Source: Cephalopachus bancanus
Taxonomy: Eukaryota > Chordata > Mammalia > Primates > Tarsiidae
Assembly (NCBI GenBank): GCA_027257055.1
Contig: JAPVLO010000056.1
Location: 2,976,001 to 3,040,000 of the forward strand
DNA: 64,000 nucleotides
Reading direction: 5' to 3'
How positions within the stretch are numbered: the stretch's first letter is position 1; each line of letters begins with the position of its first letter. This document shows, one piece after another, positions 54,415-64,000 of this stretch. A model generated the notes under the pieces. It was given only the letters and a program-made list of their open reading frames with translations. It was not told the DNA's origin and did no database searches. The position numbers and the translations under genes were made by a program.

Positions 54415-55270
54415 GCCTAGTGGGACCTGCTCCCAGAGTTATTTATTTTTTTTTCTGTCTTTCCAAGAAGATTGTAAGAGTCTAGAGGGCAGAAATTATC
54501 TTATTTATCTTCATAGTCTTCTGTGGTCTTGCAGGTAGTAGGTGTTCAGAATGAGTGCTAAGTAAAATGCAAATAAAGTTGAAAGTGGATCAGAGTCTTC
54601 TAGTTCACATAGCTATTTACCCAGAAACTGTGTGAAGGGTCTGACACTTCATGGGCATACAGTTAACTGTATGGGAAGGGACTTAGAGTATGATCTGCCT
54701 TTTACAGCGGTGTTTTAAGGCTTGGTTCAGAGAGAAGATGCTGTAGCCCTATTTCAAGTGGGAAAACCTTTTCTGTCACATTTTCTTTTCTCCAACAGCA
54801 AGTTTCACTTGTTGCCATGACCTGTGTTTTTAATGAGGATTCATCTCAATGTTGCCTAGATCAACAGGTTTCCTATCATCCTTAAAGAACAATAGAATTT
54901 GGCAACTCATTTATTTCCTTGTCACACTTGCAATTGTTTGTTTCCTCATCCATAGTGTTAAATCTCTACAACTTCGCTGATGACCTCTTTCTTCAATTGG
55001 TATCAATTTCTTCTAAACACAGTTTAATCCCAAAAGCAAAATCTTGATTGATGGCTATGGGTAACAAAATCATGATTTGCATTCTTGTCCAAAGATCTTC
55101 AGTCAGCCATACCTTGTAATTCAATATTTTTCATGACATATCGGTGAGTGATTAAATCAGTTTGATGTGTTATGACCAGAATTTTATTTAAATTAATTGA
55201 GTAACAGACAATAACATCCCCATAAATCACATATTTTTCTTTGTGATGTCTTCAGTTTCATGTGCAAACA
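54415..55270. other. Unique sequence
   Basis: 54420-54560 (TGTAAGAGTCTAGAGGGCAG, GGTAGTAGGTGTTCAGAATG) looks like an L2 3' end. The rest is A+T-rich and unassigned. Confidence 0.4.
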
Positions 55271-55274
55271 TTGG

Positions 55275-55615
55275 TTTTCTATAATGGCCAATATGACTTA
55301 ACATGGCCAAACCGAACTCATTATCTTCTCTTCAAATTTGCTCTTCCTTTTGCCTTCCTTATTTTTAAGAGTTATCATCTACCTGGTCATGTAAACGAGA
55401 TGTCATAAAATCTTTTTAATTCAACCTTGAAAACGTACCTAAAACGCATTCTCTTGCACCATTTTCAAAATCCTATGGCCTAGGTCAAAGCCCTGTCATC
55501 ACCTGACTGACCACTGCATTATTCTTGCCTTAGGTCTTCCTGGTTTGAGTTCAACCCCTCCCACCTCAAATTTAATTTAACCACTCAAATGAACCTTGTC
55601 TTTGTAAAAAAAAAA
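55275..55615 (+). repeat. L2 LINE segment
   Basis: AAACCGAACTCATTATCTTC, CTACCTGGTCATGTAAACG, TGACCACTGCATTATTCTTGCC follow the inner 3' part of L2. Confidence 0.5.
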
Positions 55616-55619
55616 GTAG

Positions 55620-56035
55620 TTTCATCATACATCTATTTCCTCTTTTTCCAGTGATCTCATTAATATTAAAGAAGTAACAACAGAGGCAGGCCTGATAATA
55701 AATGAAAGGGGTCCATGAGCTCATGAGTGATGTAAGCAAATTTAAGAAGCTCTGAAGACATACGGATGAAAGGTCTTTGATTGAACAGTCCCATAATGAC
55801 TGAGGGGGACGGATTCAGCTGACAAAGATAGCACCATGAAGGGTTTGGGATTCAGGTTTGCCAGGTAGAACAGAGCATATGATATGGGGCAAAAAGAATG
55901 GCCTAGCAGCCAACACCTTTTCTTCTTCCCCCACTCCCATAAGCACTATATAATACCCTAATACCCAGAAATGACTATTCCCAGAAAAATAAATCTCTAC
56001 ACGCTAGACCATACCCCAACCCCCTGGGGTATATG
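55620..56035. other. Unassigned sequence
   Basis: Nothing is recognised. The part to 55900 carries short purine-rich words. Confidence 0.35.
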
Positions 56036-56039
56036 AATG

Positions 56040-56176
56040 TGTATATGTGTGTATATATATTTATAAATACAAACACATTTATATGTGAAATAAAGAATAT
56101 ATAAACACTATATATATATATACGTGTGTGTGTATGTGTGTGTGTGTGTGTGTGTATTATATATATATATATAATT
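56040..56176. repeat. (TG)n/(TA)n compound repeat
   Basis: GTATATGTGTGTATATATAT, then A+T, then a TATATA run, a TG run of about 25 bases and TATATATATATA: alternating purine-pyrimidine throughout. Confidence 0.95.
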
Positions 56177-56179
56177 TAT

Positions 56180-56488
56180 CCTCTCTGGTAAGTTTCTTCA
56201 GATGAAAAGTAAGGTCACCTCCAGCCCTGACAATCTATGATTTTCTCTCCCATGTGCAAATTTATATCTATTCTCTGATCATTCAACCAACCTGCTGAAC
56301 AGATATTTTTTTAAAAAGAGAGAGAAATGTATTGCTCCCTTGGGCTTGGGGTTCGGCTTCATTATTGGTCGAATTCTGAAGGAATCTTCAGTAAAGCTTT
56401 TGAATTCTCATATCCGAAGGCTTGGGAGGCCATGAGTGAAAACAACCACTTAGAATAGACTTGAGTTATTCTCCTTTTTACTAACAAT
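56180..56488. other. Unassigned sequence
   Basis: Nothing is recognised. Confidence 0.35.
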
Positions 56489-56489
56489 A

Positions 56490-56755
56490 CCATTAAACAA
56501 ACTACTGTTTAGTAAATGCATGTCATATGCCAGATGTTGGGCTAAGCACTTATACATATGATTGCATTTAATAGTCAAACAACTTTTCAGAGTGAGCATT
56601 ATCATTCCCATTACATAGAAGGGGAAGTTAAGGCTCACCGAGGTTTAACAACTCCTCTGCATCACAGAGCTCAGCAAGTTGCAAATCAAAGTTTCTGTAT
56701 TAATCTACCATACTCCAAAACTTGTGCTCTTAATCCCTACATTCTACTGCCTAGT
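56490..56755 (-). repeat. MIR SINE, nearly full length
   Basis: Reverse MIR: GCCAGATGTTGGGCTAAGC, ATTATCATTCCCATTACATAG, TGCATCACAGAGCTCAGC, GTGCTCTTAATCCCTACATTC. Confidence 0.9.
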
Positions 56756-56759
56756 GGTT

Positions 56760-57098
56760 AAACCCTCTTGTTAACTTGAAGTCAATTCACTTGTGCCTCA
56801 TTTTCCTTACCTGTCAAATAGGGAAAATCTCTGACTCTTACTACCTTTAAGTTGTTGGGAAGATGTGAATACTGAGTTTAATTCTGCCTTGATAAAATTG
56901 CATCATAAAAATGGAAGCTAAACATATCTATTGCAATTTGAATACTTAGGGTATGCCTCACTCTCCAGTTCAGCAGGGTGCAACTCTCTTTGACCTTATC
57001 CCAAACCTACTTTACCTCTTGTTATCTGCATAGCCCCTTTAAGCATTTGCATTTGTAATCCCCGGACTAGAGACTGGAAGCTTTCCTGAAATAATAAC
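56760..57098. other. Possible MIR scrap and unique sequence
   Basis: 56790-56860 (GTGCCTCATTTTCCTTACC, TGTCAAATAGGGAAAATC) is MIR-like. The rest is unassigned. Confidence 0.4.
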
Positions 57099-57100
57099 TA

Positions 57101-57415
57101 CAGTCAGCCCTCCATCTCTGTGGGTTTTGCATCGTGGATTCAGCCAACTGAGGATCAAAAATATTCAGAAAAAAAGGATGGTTTCGTCAGTACTGAAACA
57201 TGTACAGACTTTTTTTCATTATTCCCTAAGCAATACAGGATAACAACTATTCATATAGCATTTACATCGTAATAGGTATTGTAATCTGGAGATGAGAAAG
57301 TATACAGGGGGATGCGCATAGGTTATATGCAAATATTATCCCATTTATATCTGTGGATTTTGGTATCTGAGGGGGCTCCTAGAACCAACCCTTCATGGAT
57401 ACCCAGGGACTACTA
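57101..57415. mobile_element. MER2-like Tigger element
   Basis: Start CAGTCAGCCCTCCATCTC, centre ACATGTACAGACTTTTTTTC, ACAACTATTCATATAGCATT, GCATAGGTTATATGCAAATA, end TGGATACCCAGGGACTACT. The ends are diverged inverted repeats. About 315 bases, close to the full MER2 length, non-coding. Confidence 0.88.
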
Positions 57416-57417
57416 CA

Positions 57418-58050
57418 CAGTCTAAGAAGGAAAAATAACAGTTTGTTAGTATGTCTTCATGAATTTTCCTTTTCTTGTCATTGGCTACAGAAATGGATCC
57501 TGGTTTCTTTGTTTGGGAACTCAGGATAGATAGTCACTGGGTTTTTGGGGTTTTTTTGTGAAGATTAAATAAAATAACATGAAGGCATTTTGAAAATTCC
57601 AAAAGGCAAAAGAGATGTAAAGTCCTATTTTAACAAACAACATATTTTTTCAGAGCTTAAGCATTATGTCAAGAAAAATAAACTTAGAAACACAGTCCCT
57701 ACCAGTTTTTTACACTCCAGATGTTACAACATCTTGTTTAGTCACTTCAGCATACATCTCAAATTTATGATCAATTTGTTTGAAACACATTCCTGTTATT
57801 TTTTTAAAAAACATACTCTGAACACATAGACTTCTTCTGGGCAAGTACAATGTTAGCACCACTTGCAAATGGCCGCTAGGAATTAGTATTTAATGGGCAT
57901 CCCCTAAGTGCCGGACCCTGGACCTGAATGCTCTGCCAGATACCCACCTAGAGGGGGTTCCTGGTGGCTCCTTAGCCCTTAATTCTTGGAGCCCTTGTCT
58001 AATCACTAGACTGGGCTGCTATTGACCTGCCCTACCTCCCAGACTGAGGA
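57418..58050. other. Unique sequence
   Basis: The 79-codon frame at 57590-57829 has no recognisable motif. Confidence 0.4.
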
Positions 58051-58054
58051 TTGT

Positions 58055-58135
58055 GCTGGTAGAGGCTTGCCAGTTATCTTTTCATCCTGAGCACACAGTA
58101 GGCTGGTAAGACATTCCTGTTGAATTGGAGTGAAA
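58055..58135 (+). repeat. Possible L2 3' end
   Basis: CCTGAGCACACAGTAGGCTGG and TTCCTGTTGAATTGGAG resemble an L2 terminus. Confidence 0.35.
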
Positions 58136-58304
58136 TCATCTGCTTTTCTATGTAATAGTAAAAGCAGCTTCCGGTTATAGAGATTTTAAAACCAAAGCCT
58201 CTGATATGCACCCTCAGAATGTTCATTATTCTATCACCTCCTACACCACAGATTCAACAGTCCAGGCATTTCTTTAGAAGGAAAGGCATAAAAACACAAG
58301 TCAC

Positions 58305-58608
58305 GTCCAGGCTTGGTGGCTCAGTCTGTCATCCCAGCATTTTGGGAGGCCGAGGTGAGTGGATTGCCTGAGCCCGTGGGTTTGAGATCAGTCTGGGAAA
58401 CTTGGCGAGACTTCATCTCTACAATAAATGAAAAATTAGCTGGACATGGTAGCACGCGCCTATAGTTCCAGCTACTTGGAAGGTTGAGGCAAAAGTATCA
58501 CCGGAGCCCAGCAGGTTAATGCTGGGGTGGTCCTGAGCGTGCCACTGCACTCCAGCCTGGGCGACAGAGTGAGACTCCAACTTAAACAACAACAACAACA
58601 AAAAAAAG
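58305..58608 (+). repeat. Alu SINE, full length
   Basis: Complete dimer GTCCAGGCTTGGTGGCTCAG to GACTCCAACTTAAA with an (ACA)n-modified tail. No clear target-site duplication is seen. Confidence 0.95.
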
Positions 58609-58724
58609 ACAAAGGATGATTATATGAATAAATCTGAATATTCATTATTGTAGCAAACAAAGTCTACTTTCTAATATAAGGTTGTTGATGAAATTGGCTT
58701 AGTTATCACTCTGGTGTTGCAGGA

Positions 58725-59360
58725 AACCTATCTCATAGTGCTGTTCAGATCCCAAGTCCAGGGGTCACCCTGGATCTCTTCTTCCTGGCCTCCACAGCTA
58801 GTACACTGGCCAGCCAAGCAGGTCTACCTTTCTGGCTGTATTTCGACTGAGCACCACTCTCCACCTCCGCTGCTCTCACCCCTACCCAATCCTGTGTCAT
58901 CCCTGTCTTGGGCGGTGGCATCAGGGCCCGTAGCAGGCCTTATTACCTCTACTCTCGCTTACCCAGCAGTTAGTTCTCCTCACAGAATAATATTTTTTAA
59001 AATATTAATCAGGTGACTTCATGCCTCTGCTATAAATCGCCTAAGGTCTTATTACATTTACAATAAACCCTAAGTTCCATACCTGATTTCCTTCATAACT
59101 CCCAGCTCTGATACAGTGCCATGAGTCCTCATGCTTTCTCAACACATCAAGCTCATCCATGCCTCAGAGTTTGTGCACTGCTGTTCCTGCTGACTGCTCA
59201 GCTTCCAGCACACACCCACAGACACCCCCAGGACTCATTCCCTCACTTCATTCAGCATTAAATGTCACCTCCTTAGACACATCTCCCACCTAAAACGGCC
59301 CCTCCTGTCATGCTTTCTGCTCTCACCCTGTGCTATTTTCACATATTTCTGTCTGATATG
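58725..59360 (+). repeat. L2 LINE 3' segment
   Basis: TATTAATCAGGTGACTTCATG, TGCTCAGCTTCCAGCACAC, GCATTAAATGTCACCTCC and CTTAGACACATCTCCCACC are in L2 order. The 100-codon frame at 58714-59016 is decayed L2. Confidence 0.75.
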
Positions 59361-59361
59361 A

Positions 59362-59427
59362 TCCTGTGTATGTGTGTATACGTGTGTATGTGTATGTGTG
59401 TGTTGATCCTGTGTATGTGTGTCTGGA

Positions 59428-59480
<53 letters not shown>

Positions 59481-59492
59481 GTGTGTGTGAGT
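59362..59492. repeat. (TG)n microsatellite, long
   Basis: TG-rich over about 130 bases, purest for about 55 bases from 59430. The upstream GATCCTGTGTATGTGTGT unit occurs twice. Cys-Val repeat frames across it are artefacts. Confidence 0.97.
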
Positions 59493-59511
59493 TATATACT
59501 GTCTATCCCTA

Positions 59512-59865
59512 TAGTAGGCTGAATAATTGTCCCAAAGATGTCCACATCCTGTCCTAATCCCTAGAACCTATGGCTATGTTACTTTACATGGTAGAAGATG
59601 TGATTAAATTAAGACTTTTGAGATGGGGAGATTATTCTGGACTATCTGGGTGGGCCCAATGTCAATATAGGGTTTTTCTGAGACAGAGGCAAGCAGGTCA
59701 GAGTCAGAAAGAGCAGATGTAAAGACAGAAGCAGGGGTCAGGGAAGAGAGAAATTGCTGTGTTGCTGAACTTAGAGATGCAGGGAGGGAACTTGAGACAA
59801 GAAATGCAGGCTGATGCATTGCTAAAAGCTGGGAAAGGTAAGGAAGTGCCTCCTACACAAGGCTG
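59512..59865 (+). repeat. MLT1-like LTR
   Basis: AGGCTGAATAATTGTCCC, ATCCCTAGAACCTATGGC, GATTATTCTGGACTATCTGGG, GGTCAGAGTCAGAAAGAGC follow MaLR LTR order. The end is lost in L2-like sequence. Confidence 0.75.
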
Positions 59866-59970
59866 ACAATGGCTTGAGGGCAAGGACTGTACTTTATTGC
59901 TATCTGCACACCTATTACCCCTCATGCCTGACACACAGAAGTCAACTCAACTCAGCTGAATTGAAGAAAG
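59866..59970 (+). repeat. L2 LINE 3' end
   Basis: GGCTTGAGGGCAAGGACTG, CTTTATTGCTATCTGCACACC, CATGCCTGACACACAGAAG match the L2 terminus. Confidence 0.7.
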
Positions 59971-60053
59971 TAACTCTGCATTCATCACATGAAATGAACT
60001 GGAAATCACTGATAATGTCATGGTCAAGTATGCTTCATAAGTGTATAGTCTTT

Positions 60054-60332
60054 TTTTTTGAGTTGGAGTCTCACCCTGTCATCCAGACTGGAGTGCAATG
60101 GCCGCTCCCGGCCACCACAGCCTCGACCTGCTGGGCTCCGGCGATCCTTCCGCCTCAGCCTTCCAAGTAGCCGGAATTACAGGCATGCGCTACCACGCCC
60201 GGCTGGTTTTTTGATTTATTGTAGAGATGAGGTCTCGCCGCCCAGGCGGGTCTCGAACCCGCGGGCTCAGGCAATCCACTCACCTCGGCCTCCCAAGGCG
60301 CGGGATTACAGGCTGAGCCACCGAGCCCGGCT
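60054..60332 (-). repeat. Alu SINE, youngest-looking copy
   Basis: Reverse dimer with most CpGs intact. On its own strand box B sits in GCGGGTTCGAGACCCGC, and the right arm pairs as TGGCCG with CGGCCA. GTGTATAGTCTTT at 60041-60053 and 60333-60345 is an exact 13-base target-site duplication. The 96- and 98-codon frames are antisense Alu. Confidence 0.98.
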
Positions 60333-60349
60333 GTGTATAGTCTTTTAAA

Positions 60350-61050
60350 AAATGAAACTGGAGTGTATATAGTATAAATGTCGCATGTAATATTCTTGTT
60401 TTGTTTTGTTTTTCCCTACCTGACTTGAAGTTCTCAGCATGGAGCTCAAAGTAGAAACGTCCAGTTGGGAAAAAAAAAGAAGCTCAAAGACATACATTAA
60501 AAAAAAAAATTCTCATTCTATTTCAGAACTGCTTCTCTAATCAAAGGATTCAGCTTGTCCTCATGCTCTGAAAACTCCTACCCATGAGGCACTGAGAGCC
60601 TACAGGGGGTGGGAAGGTCAGGAAGGCCTTGAGCCTCATTCAGCAGCTGCTCCAAGAACCCTAGGCTCTGTCAGATGTGCCCACCCCATGTGCAGAAGCT
60701 GTTTCCCAGAGTGCAGTTTGGCTTCTGCACTCCATGGATTAGCTGGGGCCGATTAAGTAACCAATTTATGCGCTTAGAGCTGTTTAAATGCATGCTGTGT
60801 CTGCATGATAGATGACAATGTCCTCCTCTGAACCATCATTCCTTCCCCAGAATTTGTTTTCCCTTAAAAATAAATATAAAAAGGAGTCTAAAATAATACT
60901 GCAAGGGAAACAGGAAATTCATAACTTTTTTCAGCTAATTCTAAGAAAGTCATATTACCCAGATGGCATGAATAATTCTACCTGGGTGAGGGCTGGCAGA
61001 GATGTGGGTCAGCGCCCTGCTGGAAGCTGAGGAGTGGGAGTTGGGGGAGG
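60350..61050. other. Unique sequence, candidate conserved part
   Basis: 60735-60830 (GGATTAGCTGGGGCCGATTAAG, TTTATGCGCTTAGAGC, TTTAAATGCATGCTGTG) keeps CpGs and homeodomain-like words in a repeat-free setting. Inference only. Confidence 0.35.
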
Positions 61051-61054
61051 CACA

Positions 61055-61215
61055 TTCAAAGGCACACAGGCCTTAGAACCAGAGAGACCTGGGTTCAAAT
61101 TTCAGGCAGGCAGTTATTAGCTCTTGGGTCTTGAGCAAGTCATCCTACCTTTTTTTTTCTTTGATCTTGTACAATGAGAATAATAATGTTTAACTTTCAG
61201 GTGGATGTGAAGCTT
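61055..61215 (+). repeat. MIR SINE
   Basis: AACCAGAGAGACCTGGGTTC, GTCTTGAGCAAGTCATCC, AATGAGAATAATAATGTT. A T9 run sits at about 61152. Confidence 0.85.
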
Positions 61216-61219
61216 AGAA

Positions 61220-62060
61220 ATACATACATTAAAAAACTGCATATTAGCAGCACTAAATTAGGAGTCACAGACTTAGATTTCCACGGGGGCCTGGCAGATA
61301 GCATAAAGGAGAGACTGGCCAGGTGGACATGTAATGAATTGGCAAGCTTGTGCCCATCTAAAGGGGCAGCTGTTGCTGAGCTTCTTCCAGCTGGGAGTGA
61401 CCATGTGGAAATGAGGGTCCTGGCATGCCAGAGCTCCCCACTTTTCAAGAGAAGCAAGAATTGAATATATATTTATTTTTAAGAAATATGAAGTCTCTTA
61501 AGCTTTAGATGTTGACAGCAAATTTAAAATTAAAAAAAAAGATTACTGATTAGATCAAATGCAACATCTATAAATAAAACCTGTCCCAAGGTTCATCAGC
61601 TAATGATTTGTGCTCTAAATAAATGTGCATTATTATTGCAACTTGGGAGATGCTTGTAGAAACAGAAATCACCACACTGTTTTAAAGAAATACTTCCAGT
61701 TTGAAGCACCACTTAATAATACTGGTCTGTGATAAAGCTTTCACTGGCTTGTAGCAAAATTATTAAAAAAAAAAGGAGTTTATTCCCCTCACCCCCCACG
61801 AAAGCTAAATTTAATCCATTTAAAAAAATCTATAGAGTAAATCCTTTTTACTTCTTTTGTGATACAGTCATCTTTTTGGGGGATGATTGTGACAGTGGGT
61901 GATAGGTTTAAGTTGATTTTCACATCCTCATGCAGAAAAATTATAGGGACCCCTTTCTTTTAGAATTTAGTTTTACTGTTCCTTAACACCCAAGGCCTGG
62001 CCACCACTGGCTTGGGGCATTTTGTGTCCACACTGGGTGTAGTAAAGGCTGTTGATTGGT
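61220..62060. other. Unique A+T-rich sequence, candidate conserved part
   Basis: 61530-61680 (GATTACTGATTAGATCAAATG, CATCAGCTAATGATTTGTGC, TGTGCATTATTATTGC) is repeat-free and TAAT-rich. Opposed frames of 96 and 86 codons at 61174-61464 lack any known motif. Confidence 0.35.
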
Positions 62061-62061
62061 C

Positions 62062-62560
62062 TCCATTATCCATTTTCCCCTTCTTTTTTAGTGAGAGAAT
62101 ATTCCACCAGGCAGTACCCGCCAAGAATAAAGACCGCATTTTACAGCCTCCATGCTGCTCTGAGGCCACATGACTTAAGTTCTGGTTAATGGGAAGCAGA
62201 AGTATGTTGAGATAGCTTTTTGAAACTTTCCTTAAAAAATAACTTAACTGTACCCCACAACTTCACAATAAAAATAATAATAATAAAAAAAATAACTTGC
62301 CCTTTCTTCCTGTCTTCTTCCACCCCGCTACTTAGAACACAGATGTGGTAGCTGGAGAGCTATCTTGGACGGTAGAGCAGGAAGCTGAAAGGAGCCTGTA
62401 TTCCTGAGTGCTACTTCATGAAGTCACATTGCCAAACTGGCCCTAGGATGGTTGACCTCTGACTTATTTATGAGAAGGAAATAGACCTCTACCTTATTTA
62501 AACCAATATTATTGTGGGTTTCTGTTATTTGCAGCTGTAGCAAATTCTGATACACTGGAG
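62062..62560 (+). repeat. Ancient repeat split by an L1 micro-insertion, family unknown
   Basis: GAGGCCACATGACTTAAGTTC, GCTGGAGAGCTATCTTGGAC, GTGGGTTTCTGTTATTTGC and AAATTCTGATACACTGG have the layout of a eutherian LTR or DNA-element remnant. Confidence 0.4.
62246..62285 (+). repeat. L1 micro-insertion (about 40 bases)
   Basis: ACTGTACCCCACAACTTCAC then AATAAAAATAATAATAATAA is only the last piece of the lineage-type L1 3' UTR plus tail. AAAAAATAACTT on both sides (about 62234-62245 and 62286-62297) is the target-site duplication. Confidence 0.72.
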
Positions 62561-62591
62561 GAAATATTTCTTTCTTTTTTTAACAGGCCTG

Positions 62592-63372
62592 GATTTTTTA
62601 TTTTATTTTATTTTAAAGATGTGGGGTATAATTCAGGATTAGGTATACAAGTGGTCATTGTACAGGCAAAGTTTGGGCCTCCTTTTGGTTCCGACTTTGC
62701 CTGGTTTGAGATCAGGTACCCTTATTAATGTTATGTGCCCCCTTCCTCCCCTGGCAGTTTCTGGCTACTGTCAATCCCTTTCTAATAGTATTATGGTAAA
62801 AGTTCAGGGCCCGCTTATGAGTGAGAACATGTGGCACTCAGTTTTTTGTTTCTGTGATAGATCACTGAGTATTATAGACTCTAAGTCCATCCAAGTTGCT
62901 GTGAAGTTCACAATTTTGTTCTTCTTTATGACTGTGTGATATTCCATTGCGTATATATATATTTTATCCAGTCCAGTTTCAATGGGCAGGACAGTTCTAT
63001 GTTTTTGAGATTATAAATAGTGTTGCAATAAACATGCGTGTGCAGGTATCTTTTTTGCAGAGTGATTTAAGTTCTTCCAGGTATATTCCCAGAAGGGGGA
63101 TTGCTGAGTTGTATGGAAGGTTAATTTCTAGTTCTTTTAGTAATCGCCATACTGTTTTCCATAGAGGTTGAACTAATTTGCATTCCCACCAACAGTGTAG
63201 AAGTGTTTCTTTTGTCCACAACCTCACCAGCATTTGTTGTTTTTTGTTTTATTAGTGGTGGCCATTCTCACTGGAGTTAGGTGGTATCTCAAAGTGGTTT
63301 TGATTTGCATTTCTCTGATAATTAGTGAGGCTGAGCACTTTTTCATGTGTCTGCTGGCTGCTCTCACGGACG
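62592..63372 (-). repeat. L1 LINE 3' end with broken ORF2 C-terminus
   Basis: On the minus strand the residues [19 protein letters not shown] and HLTPVRMA occupy one frame and HCWWECKLVQPLWKTVW, AIPLLGIY and KDTCTRMFIA the next, all standard for the end of L1 ORF2. A frameshift near 63230 separates them. ORF2 is lost by about 62945. The 3' UTR and TTTTA tail run to 62592. It is 5'-truncated, so it lacks endonuclease and reverse transcriptase domains and cannot act. Its 3' UTR is the reference for the lineage-type L1 scraps at 10518, 53138 and 62246. Confidence 0.93.
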
Positions 63373-63374
63373 CT

Positions 63375-63773
63375 GTTATTTGTATCAAATACTTGTTTGG
63401 GATCAATTTCCCATGTTATTCAATAAAGGGAAAACAAAACTGAGTCAAAGAAAAATTGTTCTTTGGGACACTTATGGGTTTAAAAACAATCTCCAAGCAA
63501 TTCTTAGTGACACTGCAAGGACAATTAGCAAGCTTTAGTGACTCAAAGCATCTAAGAAGTCTACGGAGGAACCACAATGACTTCAGGTCATCTCTAATAA
63601 CCCAAATGACTTGAGATGACTTACTATGTTTCTAAAGGCAATTCACAATGGAATAATACCATCATAGCTGATCTTTGAGGGCATTTATAAGAATTGAAAC
63701 AGTACATAAATACGCACAAGTGATATTTAAGGACATTATTTCCAGCTATTTACAAGTGCCCCATGCGAATCAA
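63375..63773. other. Unique sequence
   Basis: No repeat is recognised. Confidence 0.4.
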
Positions 63774-63774
63774 G

Positions 63775-64000
63775 TGTGTGTGTCTTGAGGGAAGGCACTG
63801 TGGCTTTTATTTCTCGACCCCTAGTACTTGCTCAATGTTCTTATCTTTTACCATTCTCCCATTCTTTCACTCATATTTCTCTGGACACCTTGACTTTATT
63901 TCTGTTTCTGAGTTATGTTAAGCTCATTCCTGCCTCTGTGCTGTTATATTTGCTGCTTACCTGTCTGGAAGCCTCCTTTCTCAGACCTTCCTGAGATGAC
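63775..64000 (+). repeat. L2 LINE segments, cut by the window edge
   Basis: GTCTTGAGGGAAGGCACTGTGG (3' end type) is followed by TTAAGCTCATTCCTGCCTC, CTGTCTGGAAGCCTCC and CAGACCTTCCTGAGATGAC (inner 3' type), so two L2 pieces seem to abut. Confidence 0.6.

Noticed and set aside
59310..59557. Cys-Val repeat proteins
   Set aside because: Translation of a TG microsatellite.
62592..63372. Active L1
   Set aside because: 5'-truncated, frameshifted and stopped early; only the 3' end remains.

Overview
The window reads as nuclear DNA of a primate that is neither an anthropoid nor a strepsirrhine, most likely a tarsier. It is packed with dimeric 7SL-derived Alu elements. They share a dialect (GGCTCAGCCTG near the 5' end, AATAAATCAAAAATTAGC in the linker, CCAGCAGGTCGA in the right arm, GACTCCAACTCAAAA before the tail) that differs from the human Alu forms and the lemur/loris forms I know. 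The tarsier assignment is an elimination argument made from memory, not a database match. Beneath the Alus lies the usual eutherian fossil layer: MIR and L2 in both directions, MLT1/MaLR LTRs, Tigger-like and MER5-like DNA transposon remnants, and old L1 pieces.

I find no protein-coding gene, coding exon, processed protein pseudogene, tRNA, rRNA or CRISPR array. Open frames reach at most about 165 codons. The longest lie in Alu, L2 or LTR sequence or have no recognisable protein character. The only recognisable protein sequence is a decayed C-terminus of L1 ORF2 near the right end (about 62950-63372, minus strand). The window is therefore intergenic or deep intronic.

Layout. 1-8 kb: three Alus, MIR, L2, two MER5-like pieces and a MaLR LTR. 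8-9.7 kb: A+T-rich, almost repeat-free sequence. 9.7-16 kb: L1 3' ends, L2, MIR, an LTR, a large TG repeat and a Tigger-like MITE. 16-31 kb: the densest Alu zone, with several nested insertions and a roughly 1.9-kb L2 copy. 31-41 kb: MIR, LTRs, and two tiny retroposed copies of one polyadenylated LTR-like RNA. 41-45 kb: two old L1s, each split by an MLT1 LTR. 45-52 kb: L2 and MIR with two repeat-poor stretches (47.0-47.4 and 49.4-50.3 kb). 51.6-53.5 kb: a direct duplication of about 160 bp. 53-64 kb: Alus, L2, MER2-like DNA, TG repeats, and a lineage-type L1 at the right.

No genes act together here. What can be read is insertion history: target-site duplications around many elements, older elements split by younger ones, and a young Alu subfamily whose promoter box B and right arm have become perfect inverted repeats. 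Several repeat-free, TAAT-rich stretches are candidate conserved non-coding elements, which only an alignment could confirm.
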